Shown here: positions 1-8,103 of the stretch, piece by piece
Numbering within the stretch: position 1 is the stretch's first letter
How the letters are laid out: each line of letters begins with the position of its first letter
IMG/VR virus record: IMGVR_UViG_3300006875_000082
Coordinates: 1-32,147 of that record
DNA from: a virus
Length of the DNA stretch: 32,147 nucleotides
Reading direction: 5' to 3' (one strand)
The notes under the pieces: generated by a model
What the model was told of the DNA's origin: nothing
Seen by the model: the letters and a program-made list of their open reading frames with translations, nothing else
Database searches by the model: none
Made by a program: the position numbers and the translations under genes

Positions 1-215
1 GCAGTATCCAGAAACGCTTCGTTGACGGCCGATGAGAGATAGTAATTGTTGTAGAACGTCACGTATGCCAGCACGCGAGATAGCAACCGCAATCCGCTGC
101 CGGAGAAGTCGTAATCGGAAAATGCCGGATCCGCTTTCATGAACTCGACGAGATTCTGGAGAATCTGATCGTAATCGAGTTCCGCAATCCGAATTTGTGA
201 CGCTGGTGTAGCCAT
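1..215 (-). CDS. 6: Baseplate wedge protein gp6-like (N-terminal part only)
   Basis: The first 71 residues of a protein that runs off the left edge. It starts at ATG 215-213, three bases after the stop of the gp25-like gene, so the two are probably translated together. The N-terminus carries the pattern typical of T4-type gp6 proteins: a 'DYDQILQNLVEFM' helix, then 'FSDYDFSGSGLRLL', then 'FYNNYYLSSAVNEAFLDT'. In T4, gp6 (a baseplate-J-like protein) forms the inner ring of baseplate wedges and joins them around the hub. The gp25 neighbour is the expected partner, since gp25, gp6 and gp53 form the wedge core. The call rests on this N-terminal block and on gene order. The rest of the gene is outside the window. 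Confidence 0.82.
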   Translation of the reverse strand, partial: MATPASQIRIAELDYDQILQNLVEFMKADPAFSDYDFSGSGLRLLSRVLAYVTFYNNYYLSSAVNEAFLDT

Positions 216-218
216 AGG

Positions 219-629
219 TTATCGCAGTCGTGAAAGATACAGAGTGAACGTCACCGGCGTGGTTTGGTTCACCATTGAGAAGACCAGATTGACTTCATAC
301 CGCTGCTCATCTGCCGACGGAAGCACTACCAGTTGTTGAATCTGCACCCGAGGTTCGAATGAGCGAATCGTCGTTTCGATCTCACGCTGTAGCAGTACGG
401 TAGTAATCGGATCAATGGGTTCGAACAATAGCCGCTTGATGCGGGTACCAAACTCCGGAAAAAACGGGGTTTCGCCCGTATCGACAGAAAGCAGCAAGCG
501 CAACGAGCGTTTCACCGCTTCCGCACCACTCACACTCACAACATCGCTCGTAATGGGATTCCGCGCAAACGTCAGTGACAGATCCTTGTACTGACGAGTG
601 ACGTTGAATGTGGTTGATATCTCGGCCAT
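219..629 (-). CDS. 25: Baseplate wedge protein gp25-like (GPW/gp25 family)
   Basis: 136 residues, close to T4 gp25 (132). The middle has the family signature 'ETPFFPEFGTRIKRLLFEP' followed by a run of helix residues and a 'VNLVFSMVNQTTPVTFTLYL' beta region. gp25 joins wedge to hub and helps start sheath assembly; the old name 'lysozyme-like' does not imply enzyme activity. It precedes gp6 and follows the M15-peptidase gene in the baseplate operon. A TAAATA box at 644-639 lies nine bases upstream of the ATG, so the message from that promoter would have almost no leader. No ribosome binding site is visible in those nine bases. Confidence 0.9.
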   Translation of the reverse strand: MAEISTTFNVTRQYKDLSLTFARNPITSDVVSVSGAEAVKRSLRLLLSVDTGETPFFPEFGTRIKRLLFEPIDPITTVLLQREIETTIRSFEPRVQIQQLVVLPSADEQRYEVNLVFSMVNQTTPVTFTLYLSRLR

Positions 630-638
630 AGATATGAG

Positions 639-644
639 TATTTA
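639..644 (-). promoter_or_regulatory. T4-type late promoter box (TAAATA) for the gp25/gp6 pair
   Basis: Minus-strand CACTAAATACTC. T4 late promoters are built around TATAAATA with transcription starting about six bases downstream. Here that predicts a start near 632, only about three or four bases before the ATG at 629. The same TAAATA core recurs before other late genes in this window. Confidence 0.5.
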
Positions 645-650
645 GTGTGT

Positions 651-2054
651 CTAATACCAATCGTTTTTCGTGTACCGAGGCATATCGACGCCCCATCCCG
701 GTGATGCTGTGTCGGAACCCGCGCCGACAATGAAATCGACTGCGGTGACCGTCTTTCCGTTGTATTGTACGCCTTCCGGATCGCCGGGAAGGCCGAGGAA
801 CGCCAGTACGTCTGTCGCGTGCCCTGCGTATTGGGTTTGACCCGCATTCTTGCGCAGGTGACCCCACTGCGACCCATACGCGCTCTTGCTGCGTAGTTCC
901 GCGAGGGCAGCTTCCGTGAACCGGCCGCAGTCGTCATCTGATGAGAAGTTATACTGATCTCGCGTCGCAGCGAAGAGTGCGGCCACGATACCGCGATCAT
1001 CCGGCACCACACCCGGCGCGCCAGTGTCTCCGTCACCATCACCACCGGTTGTTTCAGTTGTAGGCGACGCATCCCCAATTGTGACGGGCGGGTTGAGTTT
1101 ATTTTGCCGTGCTTTTTCGATTTCTAATTCTGCATTGATTCGCGTCAAGAGCGCCGCGGATTCTCGTTGCGCCTGTGCATACGCTTCACCGGTCAATCGA
1201 GTAATCAAATGCACGCCGTCGAGAAAACTATCGTCGTAGTTTCGCGTCAACACCTGACGTCGCAATGACGTCGCGGAAAACGAGACATGGATCCACGAAA
1301 TTGCAGGTTCGTCGCAATAATGCAGAATCAATTGATCAAACTGTAATGACTTGGCAATGTAGTCAGCAATCTCATATAAGAGTTCTGGCGTTTGATTGCG
1401 CACTTGCAGATCAACGGCTTCACCCTTTTCGTGCTGGCTCAAACCTGTATTGACTTGACGAAATCCACTGACAATAACAATGTTGGGATATTTTCGTTTC
1501 AATGGTTGCAGCACGTTAGTGGCTAGCAACGCAAGGTTATACAGAATGTCGTCTTCCAGCAATCCAAGTTGCGGAGTGATGCCAACGGCGGCGGATGCCG
1601 AAGCAGATACGGCGGCCTTGTCAGGCACCACCGTCGTCACCGTCTGTGGAATTCTGCTGGTATCTATCGTCGAGGTATCTGTGACATCCGCAGACGATGA
1701 GACGGCATAGAGCCACGGAAATAAGATTCGCTGTTCCCAATACCACCCATCGGTTGGCGACCATCCGGTTGCCGCCGGGCCGGGTATTGCATTCCGCGTG
1801 GCCAATTCTTCATCCGTCCACAACGCACCCCAACCACTATCACGCCCGATAATTTGCACCATCCAAAAATCAAGTTCACGTGGTGTCGGAAGACCCGACC
1901 AATATGGTTGCCCTGAGGGCCCATCCGCTGAAAGTGGATTGGCGCGCCATCCCGATTGCTCCATGATGGAACGGTATTGTTCACGTTTCGCATATGCCGC
2001 TTCGATCTGCGTTCGCACATACGTAGGTTCATACGGGTTCTGATAGTCAGTCAT
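651..2054 (-). CDS. Baseplate/tail protein with M15-type peptidase domain
   Basis: 467 residues, placed between the spike gene and gp25, so probably a baseplate or tail-tip part. Residues about 165-275 look like a zinc-dependent M15 D,D-peptidase: 'SGFRQ' at 196-200, 'SQHEKGEAVDL' giving the expected zinc ligands His208 and Asp215, and 'WIHVSF' giving His256. Such enzymes cut peptide cross-links of peptidoglycan, which would fit local wall opening during infection. After a Gly/Asp/Thr linker (about 325-350) there is a second conserved-looking domain (about 352-467) with Cys376, His399, the 'GHATD' motif at 411-415 and 'AVDFI' at 438-442. Its function is unknown. The start at 2054 is two bases past the spike stop, so coupling is likely. 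Confidence 0.7.
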   Translation of the reverse strand: MTDYQNPYEPTYVRTQIEAAYAKREQYRSIMEQSGWRANPLSADGPSGQPYWSGLPTPRELDFWMVQIIGRDSGWGALWTDEELATRNAIPGPAATGWSPTDGWYWEQRILFPWLYAVSSSADVTDTSTIDTSRIPQTVTTVVPDKAAVSASASAAVGITPQLGLLEDDILYNLALLATNVLQPLKRKYPNIVIVSGFRQVNTGLSQHEKGEAVDLQVRNQTPELLYEIADYIAKSLQFDQLILHYCDEPAISWIHVSFSATSLRRQVLTRNYDDSFLDGVHLITRLTGEAYAQAQRESAALLTRINAELEIEKARQNKLNPPVTIGDASPTTETTGGDGDGDTGAPGVVPDDRGIVAALFAATRDQYNFSSDDDCGRFTEAALAELRSKSAYGSQWGHLRKNAGQTQYAGHATDVLAFLGLPGDPEGVQYNGKTVTAVDFIVGAGSDTASPGWGVDMPRYTKNDWY

Positions 2055-2056
2055 GA

Positions 2057-4177
2057 TTAGATAGACGGTTCGGTATTAGGTTGACGTACATCTCCACCTG
2101 CACCACCGGATGTTGTGTTTGGTGTAGAGGTGGTTGACGCAGTAGCATCAGGCTCACCATTCACAGTGATGCCTGTATCACTGGGTTCAATGCTATCTGT
2201 CGCCGCGAAATTTGCGACATCTGCCCGCGATAAACTATCGACGAGATCCGCAACGGTGAATGAAGTATTCGCAAGTACTGCGGAAGGAGTGAATGTGTAT
2301 ACACCACGATAGGTATCGCGGTTCAGAAAATCAACCAACGGCAGTATTGCTGGTGCGATAATATTCGTGTTTGGTTGCGACGCTGCACCGCCAATCACAT
2401 TCATGTAGGTATTCGCAACATCCTTTAGTGCTTTTCGCGTATCGAGATGCGCTTGATATAAATCCGTGGCGCGCATTTCTTCAGGTGTATCAAGTTGTAC
2501 CGCACGGTAATTGACTGCGGCTTGCGTGGTGGCGTTATAGATCAACGGATTAGCCAACGGGCTGGTCTTCGGAACGCGATCTGCGGGAATGGGTTCGGAT
2601 TTCGCGTTGAGTACTTTTAGAAACGCCGCGGCGCCGAGTGATACCAAATCGATCTGCTTCAAGGTATCCTTTGTCGCAGACAGAATCTTCGTCGCCATCG
2701 CTGTCGTGCCTGCTGACGGTGACGCAGGTGTCGCGAGCGCCGCGGCCGCGGCCAGTTCTGTGCCCATCTTCGTGGTAATCACTGCGGCACTCTTCGCAAT
2801 CGCACCTTTATATTCTGCTGTAGCTAGAGTGATCGCCCGCGCAAACAATGGAAAGTCAACCGCGAGCGCCTTCAGATCGACGAGAGGCGCCACACCGCCA
2901 GGCACCGGAGCGACCGGCATACCCTCACCCAGTTTCACATATCGAAGATCCACAACGGAGCCATCGACGGTGGTTTTATTTTTAGAGCGAAGCGCAATGT
3001 TGCCTTCCGCAAACACATTGAAGTCTTTCGTTGTGTGAATGCTCACATCGTTTTCACTCTTAATATCCACTTTATTCTTTGCATAGAGCGTCACATCACC
3101 TTCCACACTGACGTGGCAACTACCATCAACCTTGACGTATTGATTGCCATGTGTGACGGTATAGCCATCCGCAAACGACTTATAGACCACGGTGCCGTTG
3201 GGATGCATTTCGATAAAGGAACCTGACCGATGAAAAATGTGAATACGCTCTGCACCGGGCGTATTGTCGTATTCGACAATGTGCCCGGATGAGGTTTTCA
3301 CGACGGTGTTATATGGATACTGTGCGGCATACGGCGGTGCAGGTTCACTCCATCCTGCTTGACGTGACTTATCCGTAAAGACCACATTCAACGTCGAGTT
3401 GTAACCGGGAGCTTTTGAAAAATCTGCTAGTTGTTTGAAGCGACTCCAAAAACTCGGTTTGCCAGACGCAATCGCATTACCCGCAGAAACGGATTTTTGT
3501 TTATCCGCTAACGCGGGCTCTTTCGCCGCCGCGGTGCCGCCCTCCGCTAATGGCGCGACAGAGGGCGCCCCAATCTCTGATGGCTTGGGATAGGTCGTAC
3601 GAGCGGTATTTTCTTGCACCCGAGCGCCGGTGCCTGTCGTGATATCGTTTTTCTTTTTCTCAAGGCTTTGCTGTACATTTTGAAGCTGCCGCTTGCGCTC
3701 TGCTAATACCGCGGCCGCTTCTGCTAACTGTGCAGCCGACGTGACGAATCCTGGCGGCATGCCCGAGATCTGCACCATCTCCGTTGCGGAAGGAAACGTG
3801 GTGGCCGACGTATTTGCTGCTTGCTGTAATCCTGCAATGATCGTATCTTGCTGCGGAATGGTGCCTCGCAACACACCCTTCGACGCGACATCAAATGATG
3901 TGAGTGTCTGCGTAACGGAAGTACTCAGTGCGGTGAGTTGATCTTTTTGTTGAAACGTTTTCTTATACGCATTGATCGAGGCACCACCAAGACTTATGGC
4001 CGTGCTGACGGTGCCAAGCGCACGTTTGGCTTTGTCGAGAAACGAAAGCTTCTTTGTCGGTGGCGCGGGTTCACGTGAAACCGGTTCATCCGGTGCAATC
4101 GCCAGTTCTGCTGGCGTGCGCATATCGCGGCCGCCATCATTCTTATTTGCCGTGCTCGCAGTATTCGCAATCGCCAT
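2057..4177 (-). CDS. Central spike protein, gp5 C-terminal beta-helix type
   Basis: 706 residues. The region around 265-410 has the short alternating repeats of a gp5/VgrG-type triple-stranded beta-helix: 'GHIVEYDNTPGAERIHIFHR', 'FIEMHPNGTVVYK', 'DVTLYAKNKVDIKSENDVSI', 'GNIALRSKN'. That fold forms the membrane-piercing needle beneath the baseplate. The flanking parts are Ala/Ser/Thr-rich and not recognised. There is a possible coiled coil near residues 150-180 (rich in Lys, Gln, Glu). The OB-fold domain that normally begins gp5 is encoded separately by the next gene upstream (4180-4530). No lysozyme domain is seen here, so wall cutting may be supplied by the M15 protein and the GH19 domain elsewhere. 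The gene is tightly packed between its neighbours. Confidence 0.75.
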   Translation of the reverse strand: MAIANTASTANKNDGGRDMRTPAELAIAPDEPVSREPAPPTKKLSFLDKAKRALGTVSTAISLGGASINAYKKTFQQKDQLTALSTSVTQTLTSFDVASKGVLRGTIPQQDTIIAGLQQAANTSATTFPSATEMVQISGMPPGFVTSAAQLAEAAAVLAERKRQLQNVQQSLEKKKNDITTGTGARVQENTARTTYPKPSEIGAPSVAPLAEGGTAAAKEPALADKQKSVSAGNAIASGKPSFWSRFKQLADFSKAPGYNSTLNVVFTDKSRQAGWSEPAPPYAAQYPYNTVVKTSSGHIVEYDNTPGAERIHIFHRSGSFIEMHPNGTVVYKSFADGYTVTHGNQYVKVDGSCHVSVEGDVTLYAKNKVDIKSENDVSIHTTKDFNVFAEGNIALRSKNKTTVDGSVVDLRYVKLGEGMPVAPVPGGVAPLVDLKALAVDFPLFARAITLATAEYKGAIAKSAAVITTKMGTELAAAAALATPASPSAGTTAMATKILSATKDTLKQIDLVSLGAAAFLKVLNAKSEPIPADRVPKTSPLANPLIYNATTQAAVNYRAVQLDTPEEMRATDLYQAHLDTRKALKDVANTYMNVIGGAASQPNTNIIAPAILPLVDFLNRDTYRGVYTFTPSAVLANTSFTVADLVDSLSRADVANFAATDSIEPSDTGITVNGEPDATASTTSTPNTTSGGAGGDVRQPNTEPSI

Positions 4178-4179
4178 GA

Positions 4180-4530
4180 TTAGCTATTTCCACCTTGAGA
4201 ACCTGTTTGATTATCTGACGGATATGCGGGTAGCTTCCCAAAGATAATCGGTTGCTGACCTAACTGTGCATCAAGAAAGAATCCAATCACCCAATCACCT
4301 TCGCGAATATCAATAGGCATGCGACTGTGTGTCAGTGGAAGTAGCGGCATCGCCCACGGCAAATGATCGGTAGGCAGAATCGAGGTATCCATTTCGTGCC
4401 ATCCGAGAATGCGCACTTTGCTGCGAAACAGATGCAGAGGATCGCCGCCAATTTTTTCCACAATCCCGACAAACCAGATGAACCCATCCATGCCGGTGAA
4501 GTAAGACATTGCTGATGATGATGCATCCAT
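4180..4530 (-). CDS. gp5 N-terminal OB-fold spike/hub protein, separate gene
   Basis: 116 residues matching only the first domain of T4 gp5. 'FTGMDGFIWFVGIVEKI', 'DPLHLFRSKVRILGWHE', 'LPTDHLPWAMPLLPLT' and 'REGDWVIGFFLDAQLGQQPI' are the beta strands and loops of the OB-fold that sits between the gp27 torus and the needle. In T4 this is fused to lysozyme and beta-helix; here the beta-helix is the next gene (start 4177, two bases after this stop). Start 4530 is preferred over Met at 4509 because TAAATA (4541-4536) ends exactly five bases before ATG 4530. Transcription would therefore begin at about the A of the ATG. No good ribosome site precedes either Met. Confidence 0.85.
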   Translation of the reverse strand: MDASSSAMSYFTGMDGFIWFVGIVEKIGGDPLHLFRSKVRILGWHEMDTSILPTDHLPWAMPLLPLTHSRMPIDIREGDWVIGFFLDAQLGQQPIIFGKLPAYPSDNQTGSQGGNS

Positions 4531-4535
4531 ATTGC

Positions 4536-4541
4536 TATTTA
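4536..4541 (-). promoter_or_regulatory. T4-type late promoter box (TAAATA) abutting the OB-protein ATG
   Basis: Minus-strand GTGTAAATAGCAATATGG. Five bases separate TAAATA from the ATG, so a T4-like late start would give a leaderless message. This promoter would also transcribe the spike, M15, gp25 and gp6 genes downstream. Confidence 0.5.
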
Positions 4542-4557
4542 CACATTCTCGATGAGA

Positions 4558-5943
4558 CTATAATCCACGCATCGGTACACTTAACGAGTCATTATTGACG
4601 CGCAATGCCATCCGATAGTCAAATTCGCCGGGGGTTTTAATAACCATGATGTGATGTACCGATGACACCATGTGATTGCCGCTATGCGCAGTCGTGCGTG
4701 CCGTTGGTCGAACACTTTGTGTCGTATCAGTACCATCCGCGCCCGCTAAGGCATTCGTCATCGGATATATCACGCGCACCACGCTACCGGCGCGTATTTG
4801 TGGTTGACCGGGCAATTCCACCAACGATTCGATTTGGCGCAGTTCGCGCAATTGACGGTTTCGATGGATGATCGATTCGTGCATCAATTGTTCTTGCTGG
4901 AATGCTTTCTGGCCTGCGGGTGTGCTGGTATTCGCGGTCGACCAGACATTCGTCGGCACCATGAACTGTTGTACACTCGGGCCAATCTCGCGGTCATAGT
5001 TCTCTGGATACAACGGATATGTATTCAGATGTGATGAAGCTGTGTCTTTGAACGCATCGGTATACAAACTATCGGTAACAGACAACTTATGTGCGTTGAT
5101 TTTCTGTGCGAGAAAGTCGAAATGGATCATACGCGAACGATACATGCCGGACGCAATACCCCCAAGCAAGTCGAACGCATGCTCCTGTTGAAACCGAAAA
5201 ATCGCGTTACGCGCATTGTCGGTATTTTCCGAAGACGACGACTGCGTTAAATTCACGTGCAACACCGGCAATTGCTGTGCCTGCGTTTTTCCGTGTTCGA
5301 TCAGGCGGTGCAAACTGGAGAAATGAAACCCGTCGAGTGTTTCAAAAAATAAATATCCGCCACTTTGCCGGTTTTCGTTACGTAACGATAGCATCGCAAA
5401 ATAATTGATCGCCCGAAGCGGTGTGTAATTGGGAATGACGACATCGATCTTTCCCCATGTCGGCTCGGGCGAACCCGGCACGAACTTAGAGGTAAACTGT
5501 TTTGTCTCGTCTGTTGTACCCAAATATTGATTCACAATCGTTTTCACCGCGTCGGCACACGTTATATCGTGAAACCGATGACAGATACGTCGCGACGTGC
5601 TGGCGACAAATTCCGGAGTGGCAAACTCGATGATAAAGTCACGCAAGTCGTTACGCAGAAACACTTGGTCGTGAACTTTCGTAATGCGAAATACGCGTCG
5701 AAACCGCGTGTTCGTTCCGTCAATCGCAAAGTCCAGAAAGAGATGTTCGACCCCGACAATCGGCAGCAGTTCAACAAGACCCGCTTTGTCAGTGACGGCG
5801 ATACTTCCGGAAATGGTATTCTGAAAAATGCTTTCGTACACATCGATACGGCGCACACCATCTAAGATCGAGACGGGCACCGGTTGATTCGGTGTCAGAA
5901 TACTGCAGTCAATAATTTTAACTTGCCGTTGTCTCAAAGACAT
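4558..5943 (-). CDS. Baseplate hub protein, gp27-like
   Basis: 461 residues. The N-terminal part has a pattern common in myovirus hub proteins: 'VYESIFQNTISGSIAVTDK' then 'GLVELLPIVGVEHLFLDFAI', followed by beta-rich segments and 'FFETLDGFHFSSLHRLI'. This matches the gp27/VgrG-type hub ring that sits on the spike. The gene lies immediately upstream of the gp5-type OB protein, its expected partner, and downstream of the gp53-like wedge gene. T4 gp27 is shorter (391 residues), so about 70 extra residues are present, possibly in the less conserved C-terminal third. Assignment is from the N-terminal motifs and synteny. A different hub/tail protein of the same architecture remains possible. Confidence 0.65.
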   Translation of the reverse strand: MSLRQRQVKIIDCSILTPNQPVPVSILDGVRRIDVYESIFQNTISGSIAVTDKAGLVELLPIVGVEHLFLDFAIDGTNTRFRRVFRITKVHDQVFLRNDLRDFIIEFATPEFVASTSRRICHRFHDITCADAVKTIVNQYLGTTDETKQFTSKFVPGSPEPTWGKIDVVIPNYTPLRAINYFAMLSLRNENRQSGGYLFFETLDGFHFSSLHRLIEHGKTQAQQLPVLHVNLTQSSSSENTDNARNAIFRFQQEHAFDLLGGIASGMYRSRMIHFDFLAQKINAHKLSVTDSLYTDAFKDTASSHLNTYPLYPENYDREIGPSVQQFMVPTNVWSTANTSTPAGQKAFQQEQLMHESIIHRNRQLRELRQIESLVELPGQPQIRAGSVVRVIYPMTNALAGADGTDTTQSVRPTARTTAHSGNHMVSSVHHIMVIKTPGEFDYRMALRVNNDSLSVPMRGL

Positions 5944-5951
5944 GCATGTGC

Positions 5952-6479
5952 CTATCGATACAATTCGCGCAATGTGTTGGCAATCTGCGGAGCCGCTAAT
6001 GCGGATACTACCTTGATGCGACGTTTCGCTTCGTTCAGCGAGACTTCATACTCATACGGCGTCTGAATCGCGCCACGACGTGTAGGAGTCAGTTCCGTGT
6101 ACGTGATCGCGTCTACTTGATCGCCGTCGATGGTGAAATAATAGGGAGTGCCTTCACGTGCTGCGGCGAGACTACCATACTTACTGCGCAGATAGCTTGC
6201 CATTTCCGTTTCTGTCAGCGGCCAGTCGTACAGCGAAAGAATGTTGTTCACCACCAGAATGATCCATGTGTAGCTCACCGTGTTGTATAACTTCATCGAG
6301 ACAGTATCTGGGCGCTCATCGTCGGCAATGATGTAATCATACAGCGACACCTGCACTTGCTGCAATCGCTGCGCCAACTTCGTACGCGACGTAATGCGGG
6401 AAACGAGCACATCGTACGGCGCACCATCTTCCGTACGATACGTGTAGGGAACGACGGGAAAGTTTGAGAAGTAATTCAT
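5952..6479 (-). CDS. 53: Baseplate wedge protein gp53-like
   Basis: 175 residues (T4 gp53 is 196). Typical features are the opening 'MNYFSNFPVVPYTY', the 'LYDYIIADDERPDTVSMKLY' block, 'YTWIILVVNNILSLYDWPLT' and the C-terminal 'EVSLNEAKRRIKVV'. gp53 clamps the wedge core formed by gp6 and gp25. Its ATG overlaps the stop of the gp48-like gene by one base (TAATG), indicating translational coupling. The gp27-like gene follows eight bases downstream. All flanking genes are baseplate components. Confidence 0.88.
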   Translation of the reverse strand: MNYFSNFPVVPYTYRTEDGAPYDVLVSRITSRTKLAQRLQQVQVSLYDYIIADDERPDTVSMKLYNTVSYTWIILVVNNILSLYDWPLTETEMASYLRSKYGSLAAAREGTPYYFTIDGDQVDAITYTELTPTRRGAIQTPYEYEVSLNEAKRRIKVVSALAAPQIANTLRELYR

Positions 6480-7588
6480 TACTTTTTACCCCCCTCTGTG
6501 ATCATCTTCTTGGCAACGTCCGCGAGCCTGACGCGACTCGGGTCGGGGAAATTACCAACATCTCCTCGGTCAATAAGACCTTGACCGCTTGCTGAGGTAT
6601 CTGCACTTTCTTCGTCGCGAGCCAGCAGCCGTACCTCTTGAAACTCCAAAGAAAGTTTGGTGACCGCTGGAAATAATTCGCCGTTTGATGCTCGGAAAAA
6701 TGCTACTTGAGAAGCACCGGCATGGTCGACGGAGACATTTTGCAACACCGACCGGCCAATTTTGTTAAAGTGGTGCATGCTCGGCTTCGATTCGCTCCAA
6801 AACGATATTTCAAATTCATACGGAAACCCCATGAGCATTCCTTCAATATCCTGATTAGTGCCGACTGCGGGACTGTATGCGGGAAGCATGTAAAATTGAA
6901 AGAACTTGATAATACCATCAACAGCCCGCGCCTCTTCTTCACTTCGGGGAATAAGCACAAACTCCATACGATGTGTGCGATATCCGATATGTGAAAACAA
7001 GACGTCTGTACGAGGATTAGGCCGAACACCGAGAGCTTGGGGAAGGCCACCCTGAAACTTCTCATCAACCATCTGCAATACTTTTGCAAGAGCCGCTTGC
7101 CTTACGGTGGCACCACCACCAGCTTGTGTAATGGTTCCTAGACCAGCTTGCCACAGACTGCTAACTGCAGAACCGGCATCAGAAATTGTTTTCCCTAGAT
7201 CTGCTGAAGCGCCACCGGGCAGTAAACCCAATATATCGTCTGCAACCGCGCCAATACCTTTGAACGCCGATATTAACTCAGGCTGTCGCGCACCCGCTTC
7301 GGACAACACTCCCATAAACGGGCCCAAGTCGTTGGTATCGTACGTCGCAGCAATCTGTGAATTTAAAGCTTCGGCGGGCACATACAACTGCACACTGGCT
7401 AGAGTTCGATCTTGCTGCCCATTTCCTTCAGAGGCCAATCCACGTCTACCTGCGTGCCGACTGCTACGTGCCTCAAACAGCATCCATTTTTCAAAGGGCC
7501 CGGGTGTCCCGAGTTCCATTGGATATTTCGTGGGGATTGGTGCATTAGATATCGTCGAAGAAGATTGAAGTAGTGGTTCGTCGGCCAT
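6479..7588 (-). CDS. 48: Baseplate-tail tube junction protein gp48-like
   Basis: 369 residues, against 364 for T4 gp48. Recognised segments are 'VQLYVPAEALNSQIAATYDT' near residue 68, a low-complexity middle, and a C-terminal tube-like domain with 'IGYRTHRMEFVLIPRSEEEA', 'FKFF'-like 'IIKFFQFYMLP' and 'PYEFEISFW'. gp48 and its relative gp54 cap the hub and start the tail tube. It is the first gene of the minus-strand baseplate block, and the divergent plus-strand block begins with the head nuclease. A TAAATA box at 7641-7636 supplies a plausible late promoter with a leader of about 40 bases. gp54 is a related alternative, but length and the 'LYVPAEAL' region favour gp48. Confidence 0.8.
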   Translation of the reverse strand: MADEPLLQSSSTISNAPIPTKYPMELGTPGPFEKWMLFEARSSRHAGRRGLASEGNGQQDRTLASVQLYVPAEALNSQIAATYDTNDLGPFMGVLSEAGARQPELISAFKGIGAVADDILGLLPGGASADLGKTISDAGSAVSSLWQAGLGTITQAGGGATVRQAALAKVLQMVDEKFQGGLPQALGVRPNPRTDVLFSHIGYRTHRMEFVLIPRSEEEARAVDGIIKFFQFYMLPAYSPAVGTNQDIEGMLMGFPYEFEISFWSESKPSMHHFNKIGRSVLQNVSVDHAGASQVAFFRASNGELFPAVTKLSLEFQEVRLLARDEESADTSASGQGLIDRGDVGNFPDPSRVRLADVAKKMITEGGKK

Positions 7589-7598
7589 GAGTGCTCTC

Positions 7599-7604
7599 TA
7601 AATA
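7599..7604 (+). promoter_or_regulatory. Late promoter box (TAAATA) for the plus-strand head/tail operon
   Basis: Plus-strand CTCTAAATACTCC. A T4-like start would be near 7610, giving a leader of about 55 bases before the GTG at 7666. This leader contains the opposing minus-strand promoter box at 7636-7641. Confidence 0.45.
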
Positions 7605-7635
7605 CTCCAAGATGTGAAATGAGGCATCGTCTTTC

Positions 7636-7641
7636 TATTTA
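7636..7641 (-). promoter_or_regulatory. Late promoter box (TAAATA) for the gp48 baseplate operon
   Basis: Minus-strand GACTAAATAGAAAG. The predicted start is near 7630, about 40 bases before the ATG at 7588. It faces the plus-strand box at 7599-7604, so the two divergent late transcripts would overlap by about 20 bases at their 5' ends. Confidence 0.45.
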
Positions 7642-7665
7642 GTCACACATCACATAAGGGTATCG

Positions 7666-8103
7666 GTGGCATATCAAGGTCGGTACATACCGCAGCATCC
7701 GGAAAAATACGCCGGGGATACGACGAACATTATCTATCGCTCCAGTTGGGAGCGAAAGTTTTTTGTCTATTGCGACACCACTCCGGGCGTCCTCCGCTGG
7801 GCGTCAGAAGAGTTCTGCATTCCGTATCTACATCCTGTCGATGGTCGCATACACCGGTACTTTCCTGACGTGCTAATGGAGGTGCGCACGACGAATGGCG
7901 CACAAACGTTTCTGATCGAAATCAAACCCAAAGCACAGTCAGAACTGCGTCACGTCAAACGCAAATCAAAAAAGTTCCTACAAGAATCCATGACCGTCGC
8001 GATCAACCACGCAAAATGGGATGCTGCGGAACGATTCTGTAACGAACGCAAATGGGTGTTTCAAGTGCTCACCGAAGAGCATTTGTTCGGAAAAGGTATC
8101 TAA
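7666..8103 (+). CDS. 4: Head completion nuclease, T4 gp4 (gp50/4) family
   Basis: 145 residues (T4 gp4 is 150). It matches the family along its length: 'GRYIPQHPEKYAGDTTNIIY', 'SSWERKFFVYCDT', 'PVDGRIHRYFPDVLMEV', 'FLIEIKPKAQ' and 'AKWDAAERFC'. The spaced acidic residues Glu29, Asp68 and Glu85-x-Lys87 form a TnsA/PD-(D/E)XK-like nuclease core. In T4 this protein is needed to finish filled heads before tail joining. The start is GTG at 7666, preceded by ATAAGGG seven bases upstream; no closer ATG gives the conserved N-terminus. It is the first gene of the plus-strand operon and abuts the next gene (stop 8101-8103, next ATG 8104). Confidence 0.88.
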   Translation: MAYQGRYIPQHPEKYAGDTTNIIYRSSWERKFFVYCDTTPGVLRWASEEFCIPYLHPVDGRIHRYFPDVLMEVRTTNGAQTFLIEIKPKAQSELRHVKRKSKKFLQESMTVAINHAKWDAAERFCNERKWVFQVLTEEHLFGKGI

